Assembly (NCBI RefSeq): GCF_030272615.1
Contig: NC_081412.1
Location: forward strand, 99,759,796-99,823,795
Length of the DNA stretch: 64,000 nt
Reading direction: 5' to 3'
Origin: Cryptomeria japonica
Taxonomy: Eukaryota > Streptophyta > Pinopsida > Cupressales > Cupressaceae
The translations under genes and the position numbers were made by a program. The notes under the pieces are model-generated. The model did no database searches. It was not told the DNA's origin and was given only the letters and a program-made list of their open reading frames with translations. Of the stretch, positions 11,412 to 23,131 are shown piece by piece (the first letter of the stretch is position 1; every line of letters starts with the position of its first letter).

Positions 11412-13682
11412 TTGCATTAATTAAACAAGGGGATTGATTAAGTCATTTACCTATCTGCACTGAAGGGAGAGACAAATACTTGTCCATGAAGTTTATAGGA
11501 GGTCTTTACTCATTCATCTTTAATGTCACCTTGTGATTGAGATTTATCCATGGTTGTGTAGAGATTTCAATATTAAGCCTTGTTACCCAAAATCTATCAA
11601 TTGCTATATCTCACAGATTAATCAATATTCTAAGTCATTATAGATACCTAGTTGGTTATGTGGCTAGTGAAAAATCCAATATTCTACTTCAGCACCACTG
11701 TAATCATCATACCCAAGTAGGTGTCATTACTTACAAGTCAAGATAAGAAAATAAAATAAAAGTGCTATGCCAAAATCAAAATCAAAATATCATGGCAAAA
11801 AGAGCAAAGATATATAACTAAAATATCATGCATACATGTGCAATAAAGCTTGACTAAGGGAATATGTGAATAAATCCATTAGGGCTATGGATGCCTGTTG
11901 GCAATGGAGCAATATTCGAGAGATTACATTGTATAACCTCGTCAGAGCCCTAAAAGCTTGCTGGCAGCGAGGCTTTATCTGAGATGCTTTTGAAGTTAGA
12001 ATAACTCACATAGCTAGCCACATAGGATTCCAAGGGTCTTTGATGGTTATAAGAGTTGGAATGAACTCAAGTGCACACACATGGGCAAAAGGGGATCAAA
12101 GTTTCAAGAATTGATGGAGAAGTTTTTTGCGCCTCCATTCATAAATCTTGATTATATAGTGTGTTAATATTTGATGATCCAAAGTCTTCTGAGAACGGAT
12201 TGATCTCCTATCTCTAAAATGTTTCACACCTTTAATTCAATCAGTGCATTTTAGAATGAAATACACATATACTCACCCTTATTCGAATAGGAACTGCATC
12301 TTCATCTTGTATCTTATAGTAGCATAATTCATATAAAAAATTCATTGTCTTCATATGCATCATCATGTTATCATCATAGGTCTGCATACTTGGGCGCATA
12401 ATTGAAAAAATTCTAAAAAATCTAGATAGAGTCCTGAAAAAATCTTCAAAATCAGAAAATAATCCTGAAAAAATCAATAAAAAACATTCAAATAAAATCA
12501 TATAAAAATCCAAAAACATTTGCAAAACACAAAAAATTTAAAATTTCAAAATGTCTTGAAAAAAAACCCTAAAAATCAGAAAAAGATCCAGAACAAATAT
12601 CAAAAACAATCGAAAAACAACAAAATAAAAAACATTCGAAAATGATCCACAAAACCCTAAACATCGAAAAAACTCAAAAAGAAACTAAAAATAGAAAAAT
12701 CAACCAAAAACTTGCAATAAAATATCTCTCGAGAATCAAACACCCTAGAAGATATCAAGCAAACGCTTTGCACGAAGTTCAACAAAGGATATAACTATCT
12801 TATCAAAAATTTGCAACCAAACTTGACTAAGTCATCAATTACTGATATCCACAACAACATGATCATTATGATGTCTTAGACAGAATCAGATACATTCAAA
12901 ACCAAACAAATCAGTGTTAAACAGGGTCCAAAACTTCTGAAACCGGACATTATCAACCATCCCATCAAACAAATCAAAGCAAAGGTACAATCAGTTTAGC
13001 TGCTGAATTTTGTCTAATTTGGTTTTTATCTTGTATCAATTGGCGATAATCATGTTTCTATGCTACTCAAGGATGTCCAAAAAGTGACTAGAGGAGCCAT
13101 GATGGGCATGATCCTTTACTTTGTTTGTTATTTTGTGGTATGAACCAATGAAGTTTTGTGGCAATTGCTCTGGTGGGTGTTTGTGATAGGAGCATTCAAC
13201 CTATGAATGCCACACATACCTTGACCCCTAGTGAAATTCCTAGAATGGAGGGTTCATTCCTTGTCTGCTACGTGTTTGTTTCTTGCAATGAGATATCTAT
13301 ACATCTTGGTTCCTTATATCTTGGAGTACTAAGCTTCATTGTTATATAATAAGGCTTAATGATGATAATGTGTTGCACTATGAATATAGACAAGAAGACT
13401 ATTCACCATCAATCAAATCATCAATCATATAATTTTATTGTTCTAATCTCATCATGCTGATTGTATCAATCAAGATCATTCTCTCATCAAGCATCTTTTC
13501 TTGGAGATCAACCTTTTCAATTCTTTCCAATCATTTGTTCAACTAACATGATGTCTCTCATCACTTAATTTCAATATTTTCATCTATAATTCTATCATTT
13601 CCTCATATCAACTATTCTATCTATCAATTAATTATTCCTCACCTTCATCATATTTCATTATTCATCCAATTTTTATCTATCA
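11412..13682. other. Element G internal, no gene seen
   Basis: No supportable gene. 12400-12730 is A-rich with repeated AAAAATC phrases. 11890-11985 contains two near copies of a CTGTTGGCAATGGAGC / CTGCTGGCAGCGAGGC-type phrase around an inverted pair. 13380-13680 is TCAATC-rich. Confidence 0.5.
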
Positions 13683-13832
13683 TTTGTCTTATACATGATT
13701 AGTCCTTCCTAAAACTAGACGCGATCATCTATCATTTGTCTTATACAAGATGTATCCTTCCCGAAACCAGACGTTTTGATCATCTTTGTCTTATATAAGA
13801 TGTGTCCTTCCTGAAACTAGACTTTATCTTTA
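13683..13832 (+). repeat. Three ~50-bp tandem repeats near the 3' end of G
   Basis: TTTGTCTTATA starts at 13683, 13735 and 13785 (spacings 52 and 50). Each unit ends with a variant of TCCTGAAACTAGAC. The same decamer GAAACTAGAC recurs at 37692-37850, suggesting related elements. Confidence 0.75.
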
Positions 13833-14100
13833 TCTGATCAATCTTATCAATCCTATCAATCTTATCGTTTAGTCAATCTTCAAAGTATTCTAATTATTTC
13901 TTCTATCTAATCAAACTCATTCATGTCATCAACTAACCATTCTACCATCTCTCATATAAAATTCTTTTTCTTTCGAGAGATCATTCATGCCTTCAATGCA
14001 CAAACAATCTCTCGAGGGGGCATTATACCCTAATATCACTAGAGCATATTGGGGCATAAATTTTATTTTCTTTGAAACAAAATTGTTTCGACATTATGTC

Positions 14101-14113
14101 AAAGAGGGGAAAA
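14101..14113 (+). other. Polypurine tract of element G
   Basis: AAAGAGGGGAAAA, directly before TGTAGACACTG, the start of the 3' LTR. It primes plus-strand synthesis in LTR elements. Confidence 0.75.
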
Positions 14114-15247
14114 TGTAGACACTGAAAAATGTCTTTTTCATCATGTACTAATTATTCGTGCTAATTAATTAAGTGATTCTTTAATTATTTAATTAAGTTA
14201 ATTATTCTTCTAAACCAACTCAATTATCATTCTTCATCTTATTAATTATTCAATTTCTATTTCTTAATTAATTAATCATTTAACCCTATCTCAAATACTA
14301 ATTAAATATTAATTATTTAATTAATTATGATTAATTTTCTTAATTAAATAATCCTTATTATTTAATTAATCTCATTTTTAATGTTTAAATAATTTCATTT
14401 AAATTATTCTAATTAATTAATTTATTCCTCCAAATTCCCCAAATTCGAATTTCAATTCATTTCATTTAATTTCATCTAATTCCAAATCATCAAATTCACA
14501 TTTCACCAAATCTGAATTTCAGTTCATTTCATGTGCATTTCAGCATTCAAAAGTCCAAATTCAAATCCAAATTGAAAATGAAAATAAAATTCAATTCCAA
14601 AATCCTACAACACATGTTGAAATCATAACTGATTGATCAAATCAGTTGACTAATCAGTTAACTCAGTTAACTCTTCAATCACCCCTTTTCACTCCAAATC
14701 ACCTTTTTTGACTGATCAATCAATCCACTTATCTCTCCAATCAATTGTCTTCTAATCCATCTATTCAGTCAACTAGCTAGTCTATTCAGTCTATTGGTTA
14801 ATCAATTGAGTTCACTCTCCAATCAATCCTGTTAGCAAACCAATCTATTTAGTTAACAAATTAATCATGACTAGTTCACTGATCAATCTAAATTAGTTGA
14901 CTATCAATCGGGACTTGAGTTCAAATCCTCACCCCTTCTATGTTGAAAATCTATATAAACAACATCATTTTCACAAATCACTCTAGAATCACAGTCTTCA
15001 AAATAATTGTCTATCTTATGCAGGAATTTTAGTGCAATACCTGAGAGCCAATCAACCAATTATGGAGAAGAGCAATGGAAGATTTGTTACATCAATTGAG
15101 GGAGTTTAATTTAGAATTCATTCTTTATTTCATTTGATCTTTCATTATTCTATTGTTATTTAGGAGTAATAGTAATTATATTTAGAGTTGTGATTCACTC
15201 TTTTACAACTAATTATATTGTTTATGCTTAATTTACCCCTGAAGATA
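14114..15247 (+). repeat. 3' LTR of element G (1134 bp)
   Basis: Begins TGTAGACACTG right after the purine tract. It ends near 15247, where the match to the 5' LTR remnant stops (GAAGATA here against GAAGACA there). The U3 part (14160-14420) is rich in AATTAATTAAA. A TATA box, CTATATAAAC, is at 14951-14960, so transcription would start near 14985. Confidence 0.7.
14951..14960 (+). promoter_or_regulatory. TATA box in LTR G
   Basis: CTATATAAAC, about 290 bp before the LTR end; it sets the likely U3/R boundary. Confidence 0.55.
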
Positions 15248-15455
15248 GATGGATAAGTAGAGAGGTGGAGAGAGGGAAGGAGGGAGGGATGCAGGATTAA
15301 AGAGAGAGGGTGAGAGGGATATTTATTTATAGAAATAGAGGTAGGAAGGGAAGGAGGAGAGGTATGTATAAAGAGAGGGAGAGGGGAGATAGATTTAAGT
15401 AGAGATAGAAGGGGAGAGAGAGGAGGGAAGGAGATCTATGCAAAAAAATAGAGGA

Positions 15456-15535
<80 letters not shown>

Positions 15536-16161
15536 TGGGGCTAAGAGAAGAGTGAGATAGAGAGAGGTAGAGCTTGATAGGAGAGAGGGAGAGTCATAGG
15601 GGGAGAGATAGGTATAAAGATTGGGGAAGATAAAGAGAGTGAGATAAAGAGAAATAGGGAGTGAGGGAGCAAGAGAGAGAGAGATTTATGTAGATAAATA
15701 GAGTTAGGGAGGGAGAGAGAGGGGAGATAGAGGGTAGTACAGAGGGAAAAGTTGAGAGTGAGATAAGTAGAGAAGGATCATGAGAGGGTGGGATAGAGAG
15801 AAAGTGTGTGTGTGTGTGTGTGCGCGCGCGCGCGTGCGTGCGTGCATGAGAGAGAGAGGTATGTAGATAAGTACAGGTAGGAAGGGAGTAAGGGAATTAT
15901 GTTGGGAGAGGGAGAGAGGAGATGGAAATAATTAGAGATAGGGGAGGAGAGAGAGAGGAGAGGAGAGAGAGGTGGGGAGAGGGAGAGAGATGTGAGATAG
16001 AGAGGAGAGAACGTGTGTGAAGTAGGTAGAGAAGAGATGGGAGATATAAAATCGAAGGGTGAGAGAGATAGGTTTAGAGATTAGGGAGAGAGGAGAAAAT
16101 GATATAGAGAGAACAGGGAGAGAGAGGGAGAGGGAGAGTGATAGGTCTAGATATCGAGGGT

Positions 16162-16251
<90 letters not shown>

Positions 16252-16430
16252 AAATTTGACTGTTTGAGAAATCATAAGATCTAGAGCTTGGGGAGAGAGG
16301 AGAGAGTGAGATAGAGAGAGGTAGAAATGAAGGAAAAATTGAGAGATAGGGAAAGAGATAGGCTTAGAGCTTGGGGAGACAAAGATCGTGAGATAGACAA
16401 ATAGAAAGAGAATTATGATAGAAACCTACT
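15248..16430. repeat. GA-rich low-complexity region with (GA)n and (GT)n/(GC)n tracts
   Basis: Almost pure purine strand (GAGAGAGG, GGGAGAG). Long perfect (GA)n runs are at 15460-15532 and 16162-16248, and a GTGTGT/GCGCGC alternating tract at 15805-15845. The frame at 16059-16259 encodes only Arg/Glu repeats and is a shadow of this repeat. Confidence 0.9.
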
Positions 16431-17826
16431 TATTATTGAAATTTGATCAAGTCTAAAAAATTATAAGATCCCCTAAAATCTAAAATTAGAATTACGACTC
16501 CTAGAGATCTGAAATCATTCTCAAACATTCTGCCAATATATACATTAAATATAACTTAAAGTAGAAGAAAGATAAAAGACAAAGAAAATATAAATTAAAT
16601 TTTATGTATATATCCTGATGAAAAAAACAAAGGGAAGTCCAAAGGAATTAGCATCTAAGGCCAAGTTCCTTTTCTAGCTTAATGTAAGCAAAACACGTAT
16701 GTGTTTTGCTTGCTAACCATAACACGTATGCATTATAACGCATGTGTGTTTTTTCTCATAAAAGTGCGTACACATTTTTCTAAAAATTAAAACATACACG
16801 TTCTTAATTAAATTAACACATATGCATTTTTCCTTGTACTTAGCTTTGGATGACAAGCCTTAAGCTTGGGAGCTTCATTTCCCTCCTTTTTACGTGTTTT
16901 CTTCTTCCAAGTTGGTTTCTCAACTTCATCGTCATCAAGTTTACATGTTATCAAATGGGTATTTGTAAAATGACCACCATAATTTTACATGTCTTCTGAG
17001 CATTCTAACTACAATTTTTTAATAAATTGAAACAATATTAATAAATAATCTAAAGTTATCAGAGACATGTGTACCATTTTTTAATAAATTTTTAACTACT
17101 TGTCCAAATTTGAAATAAATTATATATTATTGTTCTACACTTTATTCTTTACACTAAAAAATAAATAAATGAATTTTAAATTATTTTGGTGCAAGTTATG
17201 TGACATGCATGAACAGGTACCTAATTTTCAGGATGTGTCGACTTAGAAAAATCATTTAAAAAAATACTCAACAAAAAACTATAAAAAATACACAATGTCT
17301 AGTACTAACCCTTAACTATCTTTCTACCAAATGGTTTTTCAAAATACTAAATGAAACTATAACTTTTTTGACATGCACATTAGACACTATTATTTTTACT
17401 GAAAAAAGAGGAACACTTTTGTGTGTGTGAAACACTTGACCCCCTTAATCTTATCCATTTTCAAAAAACTTTAGTAGTTTGGAAACTAGATTAAAAGTAG
17501 TACAACTCTTGTTATTTTGGTATCTAAATTTTTTTGAGTGGATGAGTCTCAAATTTCTCCTCTAAGTTTAGGTTTAGCTAGTTTTTGAAAAAAATTGGCC
17601 ACTTATACCTCCTTTTTTGTTTAGGATCTTGCCTCATTTACCCTCCAATTACAACAGTTGAACTAAAACAAGGAGATTGGAATTCAATTTTTTCCCAATA
17701 CTTTCCAATAGGTTTGAGGTTGAGTCTAATGAAATATTATTGACCTTAATGTGATATTGTTGTGAATGGGTTTGATTCCTACTTTGCATGTTTAGACTAG
17801 TGAACCCCCATTTTCTCCACCTTACA
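16431..17826. other. AT-rich region ending at the LTR edge of element H
   Basis: No gene seen. The stretch 16680-16820 repeats ACACGTATG/ACGCATGTG phrases. The last bases, CTTACA at 17821-17826, are the inferred end of an LTR because a primer-site-like sequence follows. I could not find the start of that LTR. Confidence 0.4.
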
Positions 17827-17946
17827 TTTTGGCGAACCTGACTTGTGCAATTTCTAATTTACATGCTTAGATATTTTTTTTATATCATATCATTTTTAGA
17901 TTTAAAAACATTAATTGTTCAAATCTATCATTTCTATAGTGCATTT

Positions 17947-18105
17947 TGTTACAAGTGTGTTTTCTGTTGCACCAAAAGATCAACCTATTAATGCCCAATA
18001 CAACCACTAGACTTATAGAATCCATAGGAGGCGGTTAAGACATGTCACAAACCTGAGTGCTGCACTACACAACACAAGGATACCAAGGGCGCACACCTTG
18101 CAACA
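17947..18105 (-). repeat. TRIM LTR, 3' copy by element orientation
   Basis: 159 bp, TGT...ACA ends. It abuts the purine tract of the 56-bp internal region. Confidence 0.9.
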
Positions 18106-18161
18106 ATCCTCCCGTAGCGCAAGCGAGGGGTTTGAACCTGTGACCAAGCTCTGATACCACT

Positions 18162-18320
18162 TGTTACAAGTGTGGTTGCCGCTGCACCAAAAGATCAACC
18201 TATTAATGCCTGATACAACCAATAGACTTATAGAATCCACAGGAGGCAGTTAAGCCATGTCACAAACCCGAGCGCTACGCTGCACAACAAAAGGAGACCA
18301 AGGACGCACACCTTGCAACA
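18162..18320 (-). repeat. TRIM LTR, 5' copy by element orientation
   Basis: 159 bp, TGT...ACA ends. It abuts the primer site CTCTGATACCA (plus strand, 18150-18159). Confidence 0.9.
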
Positions 18321-18498
18321 TATTTTTCTTAATTAAGTGGCTAATTGATCATTCCATTATTTAGTCACCTCTTTTGCTTGCATTATAAATTGTATAAGAG
18401 GCATTGTAAGTACAAATCTATTTTATTAGATTTTACCCCCTTGTATATGAGTTTCATGACCCTTTGTCCCAAATCCAATATCCGGGTGAGAAGAAGTT

Positions 18499-19242
18499 AT
18501 GGCTTCCCAAAGATTAAATACTAAAATTATTGAGTCAGAGTTGAATAACCTATTCCATGGGAACTTGGGTGAATCCTCTATTCCTACAAAATACATACCT
18601 AACATTACAAAGAATCAATCCTCTCATGCTTCTCATGATGAGAATGGCTCTCTAACTCAAGTAACTATTCAACAATTGGGGAATCTTGACAAAAAACTAG
18701 GAGAGTTTCATCAATGTATGTGTCAAGAACACTTGGGTGGAGAGATAGTTTTCTTGATTGAGGGTGAGAAGATTGATTCAAAGTGAAGGACATGGTTCAA
18801 AAATATTGTGTAGCATTTCTCATATTATGTATACTAATGCTACAACAATGAAAAGTTGTGTCATATTGCTTGATCATTCAAATCCTACAAATCTAGTTGA
18901 GCATTACATTCCTACATCTATGCTTAATGTGCCTACATATACATATTCATGACCATCTTTGCAGAAAACGTCAATTCCACACATGTTACTCATTGGGGGA
19001 ATCCTATCAATCAATAATCCTACGTACCTCCTTTTGTTGGCCTTCCTTATGTTTCCCAACCATGTTCTTTACCTACCTATCATAATGTTCCACCTTCTTA
19101 TCCTAATGCTTCACCTACCTATCACAATGTTACAACTCCATCACAATCTAATATGTCCAACTCCAATTCATCCATTGAAGCCACTATAAACAATTTGGTC
19201 TTGTCTCACATTAAAATGAAATCGGGTAGTTTTAGGACTTAA
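18499..19242 (+). pseudogene. Gag-like pseudogene of element H
   Basis: A single plus frame from ATG at 18499 (MASQRLNTKIIESELNNLF) to TAA at 19240-19242, with several internal stops after 18786. The first 95 codons are open. The 3' part (from about 18961) encodes Tyr/Pro/Ser/Asn-rich repeats such as PTYHNVPPSYPNASPTYHNV and ends IEATINNLV. Low-complexity Pro/Tyr regions like this are common in Gag N-termini of plant Gypsy elements; the assignment rests on position after the primer site. Confidence 0.4.
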
Positions 19243-19464
19243 GTCCACTTTCACACAAACATTGGAATATGAAATCACCTAGAGAAGTGATCGTACTTGA
19301 CTAACTCTTGTAAAAGAGAGGGGTTAGTGCAGGATCAAGGGGGGCCAAAAAGTGGCGATGTGAAAAAAATAGCCTTCTTCACTCGCCTAAAAATGCGAAA
19401 ATCCGTGTTGACTTTTTGCTTGGCTTGGGTGTCAATACACCTTGGTTTGGTAATTACCTATGCA

Positions 19465-19482
19465 AATCGGATATCCAATTTT
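19465..19482. promoter_or_regulatory. GGATATCC palindrome, outer left copy
   Basis: AATCGGATATCCAATTTT, one base off the 16-bp palindrome AATCGGATATCCGATT. This is the leftmost of six sites between 19.4 and 29.2 kb. Confidence 0.5.
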
Positions 19483-19489
19483 TATTTGT

Positions 19490-20360
19490 AATTTTAATTT
19501 AAAAAATATATTATATATATTATATAATATATAATATATTATTATATTATATAATATATATAATGTAATAATATATTATATAATATATATAATGTAATAA
19601 TATATTATATAATTATATAATATAATAATATATTATATAATTATATAATATAATAATATATTATATATATTATATTATATTATATTATATATATTATATT
19701 ATATTATATTATATATATTATATTATATTATATTATATATATTATATTATAATATAATAATATATTATATGATATGTATTATATATTATATTATATTATA
19801 TTATAATATAATAATATATTATATGATATGTATTATATAATATATTATTATATTATAATAATATAATAATATATTATATAATACGTATTATATTATATAT
19901 ATTATATTAGATTAGATATATTATATAATATAATATAATATAATATTATATATTATATAATACATATTATATAATATATAATACATATTATATAATATAT
20001 AATACGTATTATATAATATAATATTATATTATATTATATATTATATAATATATATTTATATTTTATAATATAGTACAATACATATTATATAATATAATAA
20101 TATATTATATAATATAATAATATATTATATAATAATATATTATATATATATATATATATATGTATTATATTATATTATATATATTATAATATATAATATA
20201 ATATCATATTATATATTATAATACGTATTATATAATATATAATACTATATTATATTATATTTTATAATATATATAATATATAATTATACTTTATGATATA
20301 ATACAATACGTATTATATAATATAATAATATATTATTATATTATATATGTTATTTTAAAA
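19490..20360. repeat. AT microsatellite (TATAATATA type)
   Basis: About 870 bp of nearly pure A/T, built from TATATTATA, ATAATATAT and similar units with a few CG-containing islands (ACGTATTATAT). No gene. Confidence 0.95.
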
Positions 20361-20373
20361 TAATTTAAGTATA

Positions 20374-20482
20374 AAAATCGAATATCCGATTTTCTAAGAC
20401 AAATATATTTCAACAGTGACAACCCCATGAGTCATTTTTTACTCACGGGCTGCGTGATTTTATTAAAATCCGATATCCGGTG
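20374..20482. promoter_or_regulatory. Paired GGATATCC palindromes upstream of the six-exon gene
   Basis: AAAATCGAATATCCGATTTT at 20374-20393 and AAAATCCGATATCCGG at 20465-20480, about 92 bp apart, 217-325 bp upstream of the ATG at 20699. They may be subterminal transposase-binding sites or promoter operators. Confidence 0.45.
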
Positions 20483-20698
20483 TTTTGGCAAAAAATTGCT
20501 AAAAAATAGATTGAAAGGTACGAATTTTATTGTTTTCAATCATTTTCATTCATTTTTTTGGTATTTTTTGTTAATGTTTATTTGATTTTTCATTGAAAAT
20601 ATGGTTTTTTTCATGAAAATTAGGTTTTTAAAAATCAAATACCTAATTATTTAAATTTGTTAACTAAATTTAATTGTTTACATTCAATTAGGTTAAAA

Positions 20699-22615
20699 AT
20701 GGGGGATAACAATGAAAACACTGACCAACCACAACTACAACAACCAAACCCTCATTTGCCAAACCCCCCCTCAATTCAGGATTTGATTGCACAAAATTTG
20801 AATGAATTGAGGGGAATTGCAGAAGTATATCATAGGATCCCTCGTCTAAACCCAATATTTGATCCTCTCACATCGATCATAAAGAGTATGGAAACCATGA
20901 CTGAGGAGCACAATGTCGCCCTTTTGTGGCGAGATTCTATGAGGGAAAAATATGTAGATGGCTTGTCGTATAAGGATACCAAGGATCTTGAGATATCCAA
21001 AGCCGCTATCACCTCATTGTTTGTTAATCCCTGCACTGGTCAACCCGTAGATCCCTAAAAAACAAAACTTTCTAGTAAATGGTGCACAAATGATGGTATT
21101 GTGAAAAACTTTTGGGATCGTTGGTGGATGGTTTTCGAAAAACCACCCAACAACAATCTTGATATCCCCTTCTATTTCATAAAAAAATTGTATGCTGAGT
21201 TTGTTTTACGCAAACATGTGAACTACTTTGACATCCAACCTTTCCAGGGTGTAGGTTTAGGTATGCCCCAAAATAGACCTGGGGCAGTCAGAGTAGTCTA
21301 GGGCCCATATGTCCCCCCTCCTCCTGTTGGTCCCCCACCCGCAGTGCAACATCCTGATATCATTTGTGAGGCGGCTTCACAGACCATATCGGCTATTCAC
21401 TCTTTGAGTAGCCTTTTGGTTTCTTAGGCTGGGTCAGTAGTTGAGCCTACTCTTGATGGTAGTGGTGCATCTGGTGGCGCTGACATGTCATCCTCGGCTC
21501 CACACATATGCGTGCCCCATAGTTGTGTCATGTGTGGGCACGTATGCTTGGGTCCAATTGAACAACCCGTTGATCCTCCTGCAGACAGTGCAGATTATGA
21601 GGTGCATGAGATGCATGATGCACCAGATATTATTACACAGACTGGAGAATACCCTGGGGAGTCCTCACATGCTAGAGGCGAGGAGGCGCCATCATCATAC
21701 ATTGATGATGTAGTGGTAAGATTTGTATTTTCACAGTTCATTTTATATTTTAAATGAATATTTATAATCTAGATAATATTAAGTAATTTTTATTTACATG
21801 GTCTATTTAACAGTTGATGACCGAGGAGGAGTTGAGACAGATTCAGGAGGGCACCTTGTCGGCCATTTCTTTTGGTCTTGATAGCTTGACGGTACATATA
21901 TTATTGTACCTAGTTGTTTGTATTTTATTGTACATACATGCTCATCATTTATATTGGTATTAATTAGATTATGTAGTAACTTGCATGTATATCTTATTTT
22001 ACTCTTGTAGGGCACAAGTAGCACAAGTGCGGGGCAGTGTGATTTAGGATCTGGTAGTGCGGTTGGAGACAAGGGAAAGGTAATTGAATGCAAATATGAT
22101 TGAATGAATAGTTTAAATAACTTATAGTGATTATACATGTCTAGACATAGATTGATAGTTTCATATACTTGTGTATATATACAGAGAATTCTTGGCTTCA
22201 CATCCTTGATGACTACACCCGGTATACCTGAAGAAGAAGAAGAGATGCCTTGAGTAGATGTGTGTTTATTTTATTTTTTGATTAGTAGATATAATTTGTT
22301 ATTATTAGTGACAATTATATGCTAGCTTGTATCAATGTCATGTTTCTGAACATATGTAGGTTGTGTATGAAAATATTCAAAACATACCTCCTCTACCGAA
22401 GACATACACCAAGAGTCCTGCAAAGCTGAAGAGAAAATGTGGAGATGAGGTAAACATGAATAGTTCAATTATAGTTCATTTTTATGTTAACTTTTTGAAT
22501 GTGAATTATATAATATAACTAATATTAATCATGGTTTGTTTTTCTTGTGCAGGATCCTTCAGAGCTGAGTAGTGCGACGAAGAGGATCGATTTTGATGAT
22601 CCATCTGCAACTTAG
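20699..22615 (+). pseudogene. Six-exon gene of unknown function, decayed
   Basis: Exons 20699-21715, 21814-21891, 22011-22079, 22185-22253, 22360-22449 and 22553-22615 have lengths of 1017, 78, 69, 69, 90 and 63, all multiples of three. All introns are phase 0 with GT...AG ends (for example GTAAG at 21716, CAG at 21811). The product would be about 461 residues. It has a Pro/Gln-rich start after MGDNNENTDQP, a Trp-rich segment (NFWDRWWMVFEKPP), an acidic middle and a short tail KRIDFDDPSAT. In-frame stops are TAA 21056-21058, TAG 21299-21301, TAG 21425-21427 and TGA 22251-22253, so it is a pseudogene as read. The exon-4 stop sits right at the donor and could instead reflect a shifted splice. 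No family recognised. Confidence 0.6.
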
Positions 22616-22865
22616 GATGTTATAGATAGTTTTGGGATGCTTACATGTCTAGTTGGCATGTATATTTTGTATATGGACGTACATTCACATATTTAGACAT
22701 ACATTTTGTTTCAGTTGGCGTTTATGCCATATTTGTGTATGGACATACATTTGTAATCATTTGACATTTTTATATATACAGAAGTTGATATTCGATCATA
22801 TAAATTATTGCTCATCTGTGCGTCGTGTTATCATGGAAATCTTTAATCTTCATTCCAATAATTAA
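22616..22865. other. 3' flank of the six-exon gene
   Basis: Presumed 3' UTR and downstream sequence, with repeated ATGGACATACATTT-like phrases (22670-22760). No gene. Confidence 0.4.
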
Positions 22866-23118
22866 CAATAGTTAATAATGGTTATTTAATGAACAATACA
22901 ATTCATTTCATTTCATCGTAAGTGTTGTTTGTATAATGAACATTATAATTCATTTAATGAACAATACAATACAATTCATTTAATTAACAATACAATTTAT
23001 GAACAATACAATTCATTTAATCAACAATACAATACAATTCATTTAATGATCATTACAATTCATGAACAATACAATTCATTTAATGAACAATACAATACAA
23101 TTCATTTAATGAATAATA
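22866..23118. repeat. Minisatellite of ACAATACAATTCATTTAATGA type
   Basis: About 250 bp of head-to-tail variants of TGAACAATACAATTCATTTA, running directly into the 359-bp satellite. Confidence 0.85.
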
Positions 23119-23131
23119 CTTGATACAATTC

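Larger units (their letters stand above)
5827..15247 (+). mobile_element. Gypsy-like LTR element G without visible pol (LARD-like)
   Basis: The 185 bp at 5827-6011 match the last 185 bp of the LTR-like block 14114-15247. The left copy is followed by a primer-site-like sequence and the right copy is preceded by a purine tract. This defines a plus-strand element with an internal region of about 8.1 kb. Its 5' LTR is broken by copia A and continues off the window. Only short and degenerate frames are present inside: a basic ORF, a gag-like Pro/Ser/Gln-rich frame and an unassigned frame. I could not find protease, RT, RNase H or integrase motifs, so it is probably a non-autonomous relative of a Gypsy element. 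Assignment to Gypsy rather than copia is inference from the PBS and LTR style. Confidence 0.6.
17947..18320 (-). mobile_element. Complete TRIM (miniature LTR retrotransposon)
   Basis: Two direct repeats of exactly 159 bp (17947-18105 and 18162-18320), each beginning TGTTACAAGTGTG and ending CTTGCAACA, flank 56 bp. On the minus strand the 56 bp begin with AGTGGTATCAGAGCTTGG, a perfect tRNA-iMet primer site beside the 18162 repeat. They end with the purine stretch ACGGGAGGAT beside the 17947 repeat. Flanks are CATTT (17942-17946) and TATTT (18321-18325), a target duplication with one difference. There is no coding capacity. This is the defining layout of a TRIM, and a very small one. Confidence 0.93.
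17827..19242 (+). mobile_element. Gypsy-like element H, 5' internal fragment
   Basis: Primer-site-like TTTGGCGAACCTGAC at 17828, a leader interrupted by the TRIM at 17947-18320, then a gag-like pseudogene at 18499-19242. Nothing resembling pol follows; AT microsatellite begins at 19490. It is a truncated relative of G, judging by the shared primer site. Confidence 0.45.

Noticed and set aside
16059-16259. Arg/Glu-repeat 'protein'
   Set aside because: Translation of a (GA)n microsatellite.
18110-18160. Possible tRNA gene (TAGCGCAAGCGAGG ... GGTTTGAACC ... CTCTGATACCA)
   Set aside because: The tRNA-like end is the primer site of the TRIM; the stretch is 56 bp between two LTRs and cannot fold as a full tRNA.
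22929-23123. Asn/Tyr/His/Ile-repeat frame
   Set aside because: Translation of the TGAACAATACAATTCATTTA minisatellite.
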